NCBI GenBank assembly: GCA_021371795.1
Contig: JAJFVK010000013.1
Location: forward strand, 124,001 to 188,000
Length of the DNA stretch: 64,000 bases
Reading direction: 5' to 3'
Source of the DNA: Planctomycetaceae bacterium
GTDB taxonomy: Bacteria > Planctomycetota > Phycisphaerae > Sedimentisphaerales > UBA12454
Under the pieces are notes generated by a model. It did no database searches, was not told the DNA's origin, and saw only the letters and a list, made by a program, of their open reading frames with translations. This document shows positions 17,162-26,077 of this stretch, in pieces; the first letter of the stretch is position 1, and each line of letters opens with the position of its first letter. A program made the position numbers and the translations under genes.

Positions 17162-19786
17162 ATGAAATCATTTGTGAAAAAAACCTGTTTAGCGGCACTT
17201 ATTTTAGCTGTGGGCGCGTTGACGAATCAGCTCTATGCCCAGCAGCATCAGGTAAACATCAGCGGCGCGACGCTGTTCGCTGATTTTTTTTCCGCACCGG
17301 CATCAACAAACGATTATATCGATGCGGACGGCGACGGCCTGTATGGCTCTCTCGAGTATGCGCCGTGGACTGACCAGTTGGCAACAACGTACAGCACTTC
17401 CGGCTGGTCGTCATACTGGTCGGTAGCATATCGCGGCGTAGGTTCAGGCAGCGGACTGACAGACCTTGTTAACTGGTACAACAGAGACCCTGAACTGTTC
17501 ACAGACCTGACCGTTCCGGCAGATTTCGGCTACATCAACCGAATCGAGTGGGCAAAAGCAGGAGTCATGAAACCAATCGCGGACCCATATCTACCGGGCG
17601 GATGTCCAGTTGACCCGTGCAACATTGACATCGCGGTTATGGACGTTCCAACAACGTGGTTTGTTTACACCGGAGCAGATACAGATGCGCAATGGAACAA
17701 AAAACCTGCACAAACCGGTTATGGCAGAAACCCGGTCAAGTGCTGGAATACAACCCAGAGCAATAAATTGAAAAGCCTTGGCGCTCTTAATACAAACACA
17801 ACATCACCAAACGCACAAACAGTATTCGATACAGAAATCGCCTGGGTTCCAATCGCGATTATCGCAAATCAGGGCGTTGGTCTTCCTTCGGGAAATATCA
17901 GCGCAGAACAACTGCAATACCTCAACGTAACGGGCCGTATGCCAAGCGGTGAAAATCTCGCAGCGGTAACGCGCGACAGCGGTTCGGGCACACGAAATGG
18001 TGCAATGAACACTCTGGGCGTTGACCCAAGCTGGGGACGCGGCGATAACATCGGCACAAAATTCGACGCTGAAGCAGAAACAATGCTTGGCAAAACTCAT
18101 AAATATACAAATTGCGGCGGTTCAGGCACATTGGAAAAAGCAGTTGAAACCAGAAGACTCGCTGTTGGTTATACGGGCCTTTGCGGTACGAGCCGAGCAC
18201 GCGGCGATGTTTACAGCGGAAGATACGAAGTATGCAGCGTGAAAAATATCGGCGGCACAACTTATATCCGTCCGACACTCGATAACATTCTTGACAACGG
18301 CAATGCTGACAGCGGCTGGAGAATCGGCGGAAACGAAACTTTCGCAACAGTTGGCGATCCAAATCAGGACGCGACTTATGCGATGGCAAATCCTCACGCT
18401 GCCGCTTACATCAACAACATAACTAAAAGTATCGCAGACTTTGTTGATTCCACCGAATTAAGCTTAAATTACAATATGCCAGGCGAATATATGGCTTATA
18501 ATTATTTCCTTGTGGCTTCTATTGATGCGATGCCGACATCTGCCGACCCGACAGTCTTCGCGGCAAACGCGAAACTGAATCAGTCATTGCAGGATTTCGT
18601 GCGAGCAAGCGACCACGAGCTTAAAACTTTACCTATACCTGCTTACGGTTCAATGAAACTGTCAGGTATCGCTCCGAACAGAACAGGTCTTTCAGGCAGC
18701 GCAACCTATAGCGACGGCAGAACATCGTCATACATCGACAACGGTGAAAACGGTGGAAACGAAGTTGTCGGCGGTTCTACCTCGCTTTCAGAACGCAATA
18801 AAGTTTCCGGCGATTTTAACTATGCAGGCACAGAGAAACACAAACGCAATGTAAACGATATCGCTAAATTAGTTGAAGCAGTAAAAAATCCGAGAGCCTT
18901 TGAAGCAGGCGTAAATCACGGCGGATATTACGGCACACAGGCCGGCGATTACGTAGTTCCGGAAATTATCGGCGATTTTGACGGCGATGGAAATTTCGTT
19001 GCCGCTGACATTAGATATTTCGCAGACGGCCTTGCGATTGACGCAGTTACGGGAAATCTTGACCGCAGTAAAGGTTTTACCCTTGTTGACCAGTCGGATA
19101 AAGCTACCGGCGGCAACGGAAACTATTTCAATACTGCCCTTGCGACAGGTTTAGCTTATGAACCAAATTCAGGCTGGTCAAAAGCTGATATCGCGGGCAA
19201 AGAAATCAGTTCTACCGACCATAACAACGTTAAGGTAACGCCCGGTGCAAATCCTGTTGCGGCAGACGGTGTCATCAACGCAAAAGATATCGACTGGATA
19301 TGCACAGTTCTGCGAGGTGGAATAAAGGCCGCAGCTCTGGGACAAACACCTTCAGTTAATTCCGATGTTCACAGTAACGTTCTGAACTGGAACAATCTCG
19401 ATGACGCATCGTGGATGGATTTGAACTGCGATATGAACGGCGATTTGATTGTTGACGGCGAAGACCTCGACATAGTAGTTATCGACATTCTCGGCACAAA
19501 CTACGGCGATGTAAATCTCGACGGCGAAATTAATGCTGCTGATAGAGACATTATCGTTGCAAACATAAGCACAAGCTACGGCAAAAGCTGGGCTGACGGC
19601 GATATTAACGGCGACGGCTACGTAACAGCGGACGACCTTGCAATGTACAGAAATATACAGCTTGAAGTTTTCGCAAGTTACTGGCTTGAGACCTGTTCTT
19701 CGCCGGATTGGTGCGAAGGTATGGATTACAATCACAGCGGAAGAGTTAATTTTGTGGACTTCGCTACCTTGGCGCAAAACTTATAA
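17162..19786 (+). CDS. Secreted PstS-like phosphate-binding protein with dockerin-like C-terminus
   Basis: 874 residues. Signal peptide 1-26, cleavage after QLYA. Residues about 30-560 resemble a PstS-type binding protein: ISGATLFADFF near the start, YRGVGSGSGLTDL, VPIAIIANQGVG and the anion loop TRDSGSGTRN (270-279). From about residue 640 there are Ca-binding loops of dockerin/EF-hand type (DFDGDGN, DMNGD, DVNLDGE, DINGDGY, DYNHSGR). The C-terminus (WLETCSSPDWCEGMDYN) is a signature I associate with Phycisphaerae secreted proteins. It probably binds phosphate outside the cell and is anchored or assembled through the repeats. GGAAGGAAG precedes the start. Confidence 0.75.
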   Translation: MKSFVKKTCLAALILAVGALTNQLYAQQHQVNISGATLFADFFSAPASTNDYIDADGDGLYGSLEYAPWTDQLATTYSTSGWSSYWSVAYRGVGSGSGLTDLVNWYNRDPELFTDLTVPADFGYINRIEWAKAGVMKPIADPYLPGGCPVDPCNIDIAVMDVPTTWFVYTGADTDAQWNKKPAQTGYGRNPVKCWNTTQSNKLKSLGALNTNTTSPNAQTVFDTEIAWVPIAIIANQGVGLPSGNISAEQLQYLNVTGRMPSGENLAAVTRDSGSGTRNGAMNTLGVDPSWGRGDNIGTKFDAEAETMLGKTHKYTNCGGSGTLEKAVETRRLAVGYTGLCGTSRARGDVYSGRYEVCSVKNIGGTTYIRPTLDNILDNGNADSGWRIGGNETFATVGDPNQDATYAMANPHAAAYINNITKSIADFVDSTELSLNYNMPGEYMAYNYFLVASIDAMPTSADPTVFAANAKLNQSLQDFVRASDHELKTLPIPAYGSMKLSGIAPNRTGLSGSATYSDGRTSSYIDNGENGGNEVVGGSTSLSERNKVSGDFNYAGTEKHKRNVNDIAKLVEAVKNPRAFEAGVNHGGYYGTQAGDYVVPEIIGDFDGDGNFVAADIRYFADGLAIDAVTGNLDRSKGFTLVDQSDKATGGNGNYFNTALATGLAYEPNSGWSKADIAGKEISSTDHNNVKVTPGANPVAADGVINAKDIDWICTVLRGGIKAAALGQTPSVNSDVHSNVLNWNNLDDASWMDLNCDMNGDLIVDGEDLDIVVIDILGTNYGDVNLDGEINAADRDIIVANISTSYGKSWADGDINGDGYVTADDLAMYRNIQLEVFASYWLETCSSPDWCEGMDYNHSGRVNFVDFATLAQNL

Positions 19787-19848
19787 TAATCCAAACTGTG
19801 AATAGTATAGTCTCCGGCATAAGTCAGTTGGCAGGAGATGGAAGATTA

Positions 19849-19882
19849 GCAGGTGTGTCCAAAATGACACACCTGCGTTTTT
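19849..19882 (+). terminator. Intrinsic terminator after the PstS-like/dockerin gene
   Basis: GCAGGTGTGTC (19849-19859) pairs with GACACACCTGC (19866-19876), followed by GTTTTT. It separates the upstream island from the pst operon. Confidence 0.9.
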
Positions 19883-19958
19883 AACCAACTTTTAACTTTG
19901 TCCTAACAGAATCCTAACATATCTTTAGTATTATTAATATAGACTATAGTGGTATAAT
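19881..19958 (+). promoter_or_regulatory. Predicted Pho box and promoter of the pst operon
   Basis: TTAAC (19881), TTAAC (19892), CTAAC (19903) and CTAAC (19914) are in exact 11-bp register, with a weaker fifth unit TTAGT (19925). Candidate -10 elements are TAGACT (19940) and TATAAT (19953-19958). The repeats match the spacing of PhoB/PhoP boxes and lie between the terminator and pstS. Confidence 0.65.
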
Positions 19959-19973
19959 TTAAAGGAATATATT

Positions 19974-20819
19974 ATGAAAAAATTATGTATTGTTTTGGTC
20001 GTTTTATTCGCATCTGCATTCGCATCGGCGGCATCTAATATGCTGCAGGTTAAAGGTTCTGACACAATGGTCAACCTCGGTCAGGCTTGGGCGGAAAGTT
20101 ATATGGAAACCAATCCGCAGGATTTCATATCTGTAACCGGCGGCGGTTCAGGTACAGGGCTATCCGCTTTGATTTCCGGAACGTGCGATATTGCGATGAG
20201 TTCCAGAGATATCAAAAAAAAGGAAATTGAATTTGCCGGCAAAAAAGGTATCAAACCTTTCGAGATTAAAGCAGCCCTTGACGGTCTGGCAGTTGTTATA
20301 AATCCCAAAAACACGGTTGTTAAATTAACCATGGACCAGCTCGCCGACATTTTCACCGGCAAAATTACAAACTGGAAACAGCTTGGCGGACACGATGGCA
20401 AAATCGTTCTTCTATCAAGAGAAGTCAATTCCGGCACACACGTTTATTTCAAAGAACACGTCTTGCGAAAAGGCAATCCGGCAGGCACTGAAGAATTCGC
20501 ACCATCGGCACTTATGCTTTCTTCATCACAGGCAATCGCCGATGAAGTGGCGGGCAACGCAGACGCTATCGGTTATTATGGTATGGGATATATTTCACCA
20601 AAGCAAAAGCCTGTCAGTGTCGCCAAAGACGCAAACTCGGAATACATCGCCCCGACTATTGACAACGTCGTCAGCGGACATTATCCAATATCACGTCCAT
20701 TGTACCTTTACACAAAAGGTGAACCAACGGGATTAGTAAAGAAATTCGTCGACTTTATCCTTTCAAAAGCAGGACAGGAAATCGTCGTTGCAACAGATTT
20801 TGTTCCAGTGTCGAAATAA
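19974..20819 (+). CDS. pstS: Phosphate ABC transporter substrate-binding protein PstS
   Basis: 281 residues with signal peptide (LCIVLVVLFASAFASA). Phosphate-binding loops: KGSDTM, TGGGSGTGLSAL, DIAMSSRDIK and LSREVNSGTHVYF. It captures phosphate for the PstCA permease. AAAGGA precedes the start. First gene of pstS-pstC-pstA-pstB1-pstB2-phoU. The standard-sized PstS contrasts with the 874-residue dockerin-bearing paralogue just upstream. Confidence 0.95.
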   Translation: MKKLCIVLVVLFASAFASAASNMLQVKGSDTMVNLGQAWAESYMETNPQDFISVTGGGSGTGLSALISGTCDIAMSSRDIKKKEIEFAGKKGIKPFEIKAALDGLAVVINPKNTVVKLTMDQLADIFTGKITNWKQLGGHDGKIVLLSREVNSGTHVYFKEHVLRKGNPAGTEEFAPSALMLSSSQAIADEVAGNADAIGYYGMGYISPKQKPVSVAKDANSEYIAPTIDNVVSGHYPISRPLYLYTKGEPTGLVKKFVDFILSKAGQEIVVATDFVPVSK

Positions 20820-20837
20820 CTTCAATACAAGATTATT

Positions 20838-21701
20838 ATGCGTAAGATAAAGGAATTCTTCATAGAAAAATTAATCCTGCTTTGCGGACTGGCGTCCATA
20901 TTTTTCGTGGGATTGATTTTCATATTTCTGCTCAAGGAAGGTTTTCAGGTTTTAAAAACTGTTTCTTTGGGGAAATTTCTGTTCGGCAGCAAATGGTATC
21001 CCATTTCCGAACCTGCGCAGCTCGGTATTTTGCCCCTTATCCTCGGCTCGCTTTTAGTAACATTAGGCGCAGCAGTTATTTCAATACCAATCGGCGTCGG
21101 CAGCGCAATCTTTATCGCTGAAGTCGCGCCGGCAAAATTAAAAGAAATTCTTAAAGCAGGCATTGAGCTTCTCGCCGCGATTCCAAGCGTAGTGTTGGGC
21201 TTCATCGGAATGGTAACGTTAGTGCCGTGGGTAAAAACACTCTTTCATCTTCCTACTGGATTAACGGCGTTGTCCGGCTCGATTATGCTGGCGTTTATGG
21301 CAATGCCTACAATTGTTTCAATCGCAGAAGACGCTCTTTATTCCGTTCCGAAATCATACAAAGAAGGCGCGTTGGCTTTGGGAGCAACGCAGTGGCAGGC
21401 AATCTGGCGAGTTATGCTGCCTGCGGCGTCGTCTGGAATTTTGGCCGCTGTTATGCTCGGCATCGGTCGCGTAATAGGTGAAACTATGGCGGTGATGATG
21501 ATAACCGGAAACGCGGCAGTGCTTCCGCATAGTATTTTACAACCGGTGCGAACGCTGACTGCGACAATCGCCGCTGAAATGGGCGAAGCTGTCGTCGGCA
21601 GCGAACATTATTTCGCGCTGTTCGCAATCGGCATAGTTTTGTTTGTCATAAGTTTTGGAATTAACGTAACGGCTGATATTTTCCTGCACAGACGAAAATG
21701 A
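20838..21701 (+). CDS. pstC: Phosphate ABC transporter permease PstC
   Basis: 287 residues, about six membrane helices. Family features: EGFQVLKTVSLGKFLFGSKW near the N-terminus, AIPSVVLGFIGMV, and the ATPase-coupling EAA loop SYKEGALALGATQWQAIWRVMLP. Inner-membrane channel half. The last four bases overlap pstA (ATGA). Confidence 0.95.
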   Translation: MRKIKEFFIEKLILLCGLASIFFVGLIFIFLLKEGFQVLKTVSLGKFLFGSKWYPISEPAQLGILPLILGSLLVTLGAAVISIPIGVGSAIFIAEVAPAKLKEILKAGIELLAAIPSVVLGFIGMVTLVPWVKTLFHLPTGLTALSGSIMLAFMAMPTIVSIAEDALYSVPKSYKEGALALGATQWQAIWRVMLPAASSGILAAVMLGIGRVIGETMAVMMITGNAAVLPHSILQPVRTLTATIAAEMGEAVVGSEHYFALFAIGIVLFVISFGINVTADIFLHRRK

Positions 21702-22543
21702 ACTCTAAAAAATCACAAAAAATAGCTTTCTTTTTACTGCTGCTTGCAACGCTGCTTATCGTTGTGCCGGTCGGTCTGATTGTTGTTATCATCATTCAGA
21801 AAGGCATCGGCGGAATAAGCTGGCAGTTTCTTACCGATATCCCGCGTAAAGGAATGCGGGAAGGCGGAATCTTCCCCGCTATCGTCGGAACGTTTTACCT
21901 TGTTACGGGCGCAATTGTTTTCGCGCTGCCGGTGGGTCTGCTTGCCGCGATATACTTGAGCGAATACGCAAAAGACAATTTCCTTACACGAATGATAAAA
22001 CTGGCAATCGTTAATCTGGCGGGTGTGCCTTCGGTAGTTTACGGTCTGTTCGGGCTAGCGATTTTCGTAATATTTTTCAACTTCGGCACTTCAATTCTTT
22101 CCGGTTCGCTGACACTCGGTATTATGATACTGCCGGTGATTATCACAACTTCACGAGAGGCGCTCGAAAGCGTGCCATATTCATTCCGTGAGGCAAGTCT
22201 GTCGCTTGGCGCAAGCAAATGGCAAACTATCAGGCACATCGTTTTGCCGAACGCGATTCCGGGAATCTTGACCGGAACGATACTCGGCCTTGGCAGAGCG
22301 GCAGGCGAGACGGCTCCAATACTTTTCACCGTCGCGGCGTTTTATCTGCCGAGATTGCCTAAAGGCATTTTCGACCAGGCGATGGCGCTGCCCTATCATC
22401 TTTATGTAATTTCAACGCAGGTGCCGAATGTCGATGAAAGCATCAGATACGGAACCGCCCTTGTCCTTTTATTTCTTGTACTGTTTATGAATCTTATCGC
22501 TATCATCATTCGATACAAGTTCAGGAAGCAAAAGAAATGGTAA
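21698..22543 (+). CDS. pstA: Phosphate ABC transporter permease PstA
   Basis: 281 residues, about six membrane helices. DIPRKGMREGGIFPAIVGT and the EAA loop FREASLSLGASKWQTIRHI are typical of PstA. It pairs with PstC to form the channel. Overlaps pstC by 4 bases and pstB1 by 7. Confidence 0.95.
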   Translation: MNSKKSQKIAFFLLLLATLLIVVPVGLIVVIIIQKGIGGISWQFLTDIPRKGMREGGIFPAIVGTFYLVTGAIVFALPVGLLAAIYLSEYAKDNFLTRMIKLAIVNLAGVPSVVYGLFGLAIFVIFFNFGTSILSGSLTLGIMILPVIITTSREALESVPYSFREASLSLGASKWQTIRHIVLPNAIPGILTGTILGLGRAAGETAPILFTVAAFYLPRLPKGIFDQAMALPYHLYVISTQVPNVDESIRYGTALVLLFLVLFMNLIAIIIRYKFRKQKKW

Positions 22544-23289
22544 ATACTAAAATTGAAATCACAAACCTTGATATCTGGTTCGATTCAACTCCGGCGGTGA
22601 AGAATCTGACTTTGAAAATTTACGAAAATGAGATTTTGAGCATCATCGGCCCGTCTAACAGCGGTAAAACAACTTTCCTGCGGATGCTGAATCGACTTAA
22701 TGAACTTGAGTCGAAATTTAAAATAAGCGGCATCGTGAAAATGGACAGAAAAGACATAACTAAAATGGATGTCGAGCTGCTGCGGAAAAAAGTCGGAATG
22801 GTTTTCGCCCTGCCGCTGCCGCTGCCGCTGTCGATTTTTGACAACATCGCTTATGGCGCACGAATGCACGGAATCACGAACAAAAAGAAACTACAGGAAA
22901 TTGTCGAGCAGGCACTTCAAAAATCGTATCTATGGGAAGAAGTCAAAGACAGATTGAGCACGTCAGCGTTTAAACTTTCCGGCGGCCAACAGCAAAGACT
23001 TTGCATCGCAAGAACGCTTGCCGTCGAGCCGGAAGTTATTTTGTTCGATGAGCCTTGTTCGGGTCTTGACCCTATTTCGACGGCTAAAGTCGAAGAAGCC
23101 ATGCTCAAACTTAAAAAAGATTATACGATTGTTCTCGTTACCAATAACGTCAAACAGGCCGCTCGTGTCGGCAGCAGGACGGCGTTCTTTTTGAATGGCG
23201 ATTTAATTGAAGTTGACAACACCGACAAAATATTTACAAATCCGTCAAACCAGCAGACCGACGATTACATTCGAGGAAAATTCGGCTAA
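22537..23289 (+). CDS. pstB: PstB1: phosphate transporter ATPase with degenerate Q- and H-loops
   Basis: 250 residues. Walker A GPSNSGKT (38-45), intact signature LSGGQ (147-151) and Walker B ILFDEP with catalytic E172. The Q-loop Gln is Ala (A91, codon 22807-22809, in [11 protein letters not shown]; usual form VFQxPNPFPxS). The H-loop His is Asn (N203, codon 23143-23145, in [11 protein letters not shown]; usual form [11 protein letters not shown]). On its own this subunit would probably hydrolyse ATP poorly. It is followed at once by pstB2, whose defects are complementary, so a PstB1-PstB2 heterodimer is likely. The TAATG junction couples the two genes. Confidence 0.92.
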   Translation: MVNTKIEITNLDIWFDSTPAVKNLTLKIYENEILSIIGPSNSGKTTFLRMLNRLNELESKFKISGIVKMDRKDITKMDVELLRKKVGMVFALPLPLPLSIFDNIAYGARMHGITNKKKLQEIVEQALQKSYLWEEVKDRLSTSAFKLSGGQQQRLCIARTLAVEPEVILFDEPCSGLDPISTAKVEEAMLKLKKDYTIVLVTNNVKQAARVGSRTAFFLNGDLIEVDNTDKIFTNPSNQQTDDYIRGKFG

Positions 23290-24038
23290 TGAATATACAA
23301 GTTGAAAATTTGAATCTTTGGTACGGCAAGTTTCAGGCGCTGATAAACGTAAATGCCGTGTTTTCTGAAAAACTGATAACCGCGATGATCGGTCCTTCCG
23401 GCTGCGGAAAATCAACTTTGCTGCGGACATTCAACCGGATGAATGATTTAATCGACGGCGTGAAAACATCCGGACAGATTCTGATTAATGACGAAAACAT
23501 TTTCGAGCCGGAGACAGATTTGGTTACGCTGCGGAAAAAAGTCGGTATGGTTTTCCAGCGGCCTAATCCTTTTCCGCTTTCTATTTATGAAAACATAGCG
23601 TTCGGTATGAAGATTCACGGCTCGGCAAAGCGAAGTATGCTCGACGAGGTTGTGCAGCAGAGTCTTCAGCAGGTTGACCTTTGGGACGATTTAAAAGATA
23701 AACTGAAAAAATCCGCGTTTAGCCTTTCGTTAGAGCAGCGACAAAGGCTGTGCATCGCAAGATTAGTTGCGGTCAAACCGGAGATTCTGCTGATGGATGA
23801 ACCGTGCTCGGCGCTCGACCCGCAATCGACCGCGAAAATCGAAGAATTAATGCGTGAACTCAAGCATAATTATACTATAATAATCGTTACGCATAATATG
23901 CAGCAGGCGGCTCGTGTTTCCGATGAGACTGGATTTATGCTGCTTGGCGAATTGGTTGAATTCGGAAAAACCGAAGATATATTCACGAAACCAAAAGATA
24001 AAAGAACTGAAGACTACATTACAGGCCGATATGGCTAA
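23289..24038 (+). CDS. pstB: PstB2: phosphate transporter ATPase with degenerate signature motif
   Basis: 249 residues. Walker A GPSGCGKS (35-42), Q-loop Q90 in VFQRPNPFP, Walker B LLMDEP with E171 and H-loop H202 in [11 protein letters not shown] are all intact. The ABC signature is LSLEQ (146-150, bases 23724-23738) instead of LSGGQ. In a heterodimer its Walker A/B, Q and H would face the intact LSGGQ of PstB1 (consensus site), while its LSLEQ would face the Q/H-less PstB1 site (degenerate). Sequence similarity to PstB1 shows an old duplication. It precedes phoU by 14 bases. Confidence 0.92.
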   Translation: MNIQVENLNLWYGKFQALINVNAVFSEKLITAMIGPSGCGKSTLLRTFNRMNDLIDGVKTSGQILINDENIFEPETDLVTLRKKVGMVFQRPNPFPLSIYENIAFGMKIHGSAKRSMLDEVVQQSLQQVDLWDDLKDKLKKSAFSLSLEQRQRLCIARLVAVKPEILLMDEPCSALDPQSTAKIEELMRELKHNYTIIIVTHNMQQAARVSDETGFMLLGELVEFGKTEDIFTKPKDKRTEDYITGRYG

Positions 24039-24052
24039 GGAGATAAAACCTA

Positions 24053-24712
24053 ATGGAAAGACATTTTGACGAAGAATTGAACGACCTGCGCAGCAGCATC
24101 ATGAAAATCAGCGACCTTGCCCGCAAGGCGATTACTGAATCCATAGAAGCATTAAAAAACGGCGATAAGACACGTGCCCAAAAAGTTATCGACAACGACC
24201 AGGTAATTGATGAGCTTGAACTTGCAATCGACGAAAAATGCATCGATTTACTGGCACGTTATCAGCCGATGGCTGCTGACCTGCGCTTCATCACTACCGG
24301 ACTGAAACTTAATGCCGAACTGGAACGCATCGCGGATTTGGCGGTTGACGTTGCGCAGCGTGTGCAGATACTGGCAGACAAACCTCTGCTGAAACCGATT
24401 ATAGACATTCCAAAACTTGGCGAAGTCGCACAAAATATGGTTCATGACGCTATCGAATCGTTTATCGAACGAGATGTTTCAATCGCTCAAAAAGTTGTAC
24501 AGGCAGACGATGAAGCGGATACATTAAAAGATAAAATCTGCGATGAACTTGTCAATGAGTATATGTCAAAAGACTGCTCTTGCGTAAACCGTGCGGTTCC
24601 ATTATTATTAGTCGCACGGCATCTTGAGCGTATTTGCGACCACGCCTCGAATATCGCTGAAGATGTTTTTTATATGGTTCAGGGAAAGGTAATCAGGCAT
24701 CAACATCTGTGA
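24053..24712 (+). CDS. phoU: Phosphate signalling protein PhoU
   Basis: 219 residues, all-helical, with two PhoU repeats. Metal-binding type motifs such as EKCIDLLARYQPMAADLR and ERICDHASNIAEDVFY are visible. It links Pst transport state to PhoR and lowers Pho signalling when phosphate is high. AAGGAG precedes the start. Last gene of the pst operon; the permease gene 18 bases downstream may be co-transcribed. Confidence 0.95.
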   Translation: MERHFDEELNDLRSSIMKISDLARKAITESIEALKNGDKTRAQKVIDNDQVIDELELAIDEKCIDLLARYQPMAADLRFITTGLKLNAELERIADLAVDVAQRVQILADKPLLKPIIDIPKLGEVAQNMVHDAIESFIERDVSIAQKVVQADDEADTLKDKICDELVNEYMSKDCSCVNRAVPLLLVARHLERICDHASNIAEDVFYMVQGKVIRHQHL

Positions 24713-24730
24713 TAAATTCAGGGAGGAGCA

Positions 24731-26077
24731 ATGCTGAACGTTTTTTTTAAACTTTCAGAAAAGCAAACGTCTGTACGTACGGAGACAATAGCCGGCGCGA
24801 CGACATTTCTCACAATGGCATACATTATTTTTGTCAATCCCGCGATTTTATCGCAGGCAGGGATGGACAAAGCATCACTCGTTGCGGTAACCTGCATAGT
24901 AACCGCTCTTTCGACAATCGTTACAGGCCTTTTCGCAAATGCCCCTATCGCGATGGCGCCGGGGATGGGGCTTAACGCGTTTTTCGCATACACGCTTGTC
25001 ATCACGCAGAAAATAAGCTGGCAGACCGCGCTGGGCGTGGTTTTTCTTTCAGGTCTGTTTTTTATGATTCTCACGATTATCGGCCTGCGTAAAAAACTCG
25101 TCGAGGCGATTCCAGTATCGCTCATCTCGGCGATATCCGTCGGTATCGGGCTTTTTATCGCTTTCATCGGCTTGCAGAATCTCGGCATTGTCATCGCCCA
25201 CCCTGCCACTCTTGTTCAGGCTGGAAACTTAAATTCGACAATACTGATTGGCCTGGCGGGTTTAATCGCAATGATTTACCTTGAAATCCGAAAATTTAAA
25301 GGCTCACTGCTTGTCGGCATACTCTTTTCAACACTACTGGCGATTTGTTTAAGCAATTATCTTCCGCAGCAGCAAAAAGTACAAATCCCAAATACTATTT
25401 TTTCAACAGATATAAGCATCTCCGCGATTGCGTTAAAACTTGACATCATCGGCGCAATTAAATGGAGTTTATTCGGCGCGATTTTTTCGCTGATGTTTAT
25501 GGATATGTTCGACAGCATCGGCACACTTGTCGCCTGCTGCCATGAAGCGAAAATGGGCGGCGAAAACGGTAAAATTAAGGAACTCGACAGACTATTAACC
25601 ATCGACGCCGGCGCGACAATGTTCGGCGCTCTGATGGGAACTTCAACGACAACGGCGTATATCGAATCAGCCGCAGGTATCGCCGAGGGCGGCAAAACCG
25701 GTCTTACTTCGGTTGTAACCGGAATTTTATTTTTAGCTGCGGCGTTATTCGTACCTCTTGTTGGAATCGTGCCGGCTTACGCGACGGCTCCTGCGCTGAT
25801 TATGGTCGGCTTTTTTATGATAAGAGAAATCAGAAGAATTGATTTTACGCATGTGGAAACGGCATTTCCCGCATTTATAATTATAATAATGATCGCGTTG
25901 AGCTACAGTATAAGCACAGGACTTGCGTTTGGTTTTATATGTTTTTCGCTGCTGAAAATCATCACCGGCAAAGTCAATCAAATTAAGCCGGCGATGTGGC
26001 TGATAACAGGGCTTTCAATATTGTACTTCGCGATTCCAGTGCTGGTTAAATATTTTTCACAAACGCCCCAGCCATAA
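24731..26077 (+). CDS. Purine permease, AzgA/PbuG (NCS2) family
   Basis: 448 residues, about 12-14 membrane segments. The N-terminal block GATTFLTMAYIIFVNP, APGMGLNAFFAYT and MFDSIGTLVA are characteristic of AzgA-like hypoxanthine/guanine/adenine permeases. GGGAGGAG is the ribosome-binding site. It is 18 bases after phoU, so it could be induced with the Pst genes for nucleobase scavenging. The final 32 bases overlap the end of the convergent FHA gene. Confidence 0.88.
   Translation: MLNVFFKLSEKQTSVRTETIAGATTFLTMAYIIFVNPAILSQAGMDKASLVAVTCIVTALSTIVTGLFANAPIAMAPGMGLNAFFAYTLVITQKISWQTALGVVFLSGLFFMILTIIGLRKKLVEAIPVSLISAISVGIGLFIAFIGLQNLGIVIAHPATLVQAGNLNSTILIGLAGLIAMIYLEIRKFKGSLLVGILFSTLLAICLSNYLPQQQKVQIPNTIFSTDISISAIALKLDIIGAIKWSLFGAIFSLMFMDMFDSIGTLVACCHEAKMGGENGKIKELDRLLTIDAGATMFGALMGTSTTTAYIESAAGIAEGGKTGLTSVVTGILFLAAALFVPLVGIVPAYATAPALIMVGFFMIREIRRIDFTHVETAFPAFIIIIMIALSYSISTGLAFGFICFSLLKIITGKVNQIKPAMWLITGLSILYFAIPVLVKYFSQTPQP

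Noticed and set aside
24712-24731. Purine riboswitch before the purine permease
   Set aside because: Only 18 bases separate phoU and the permease, too short for an aptamer.
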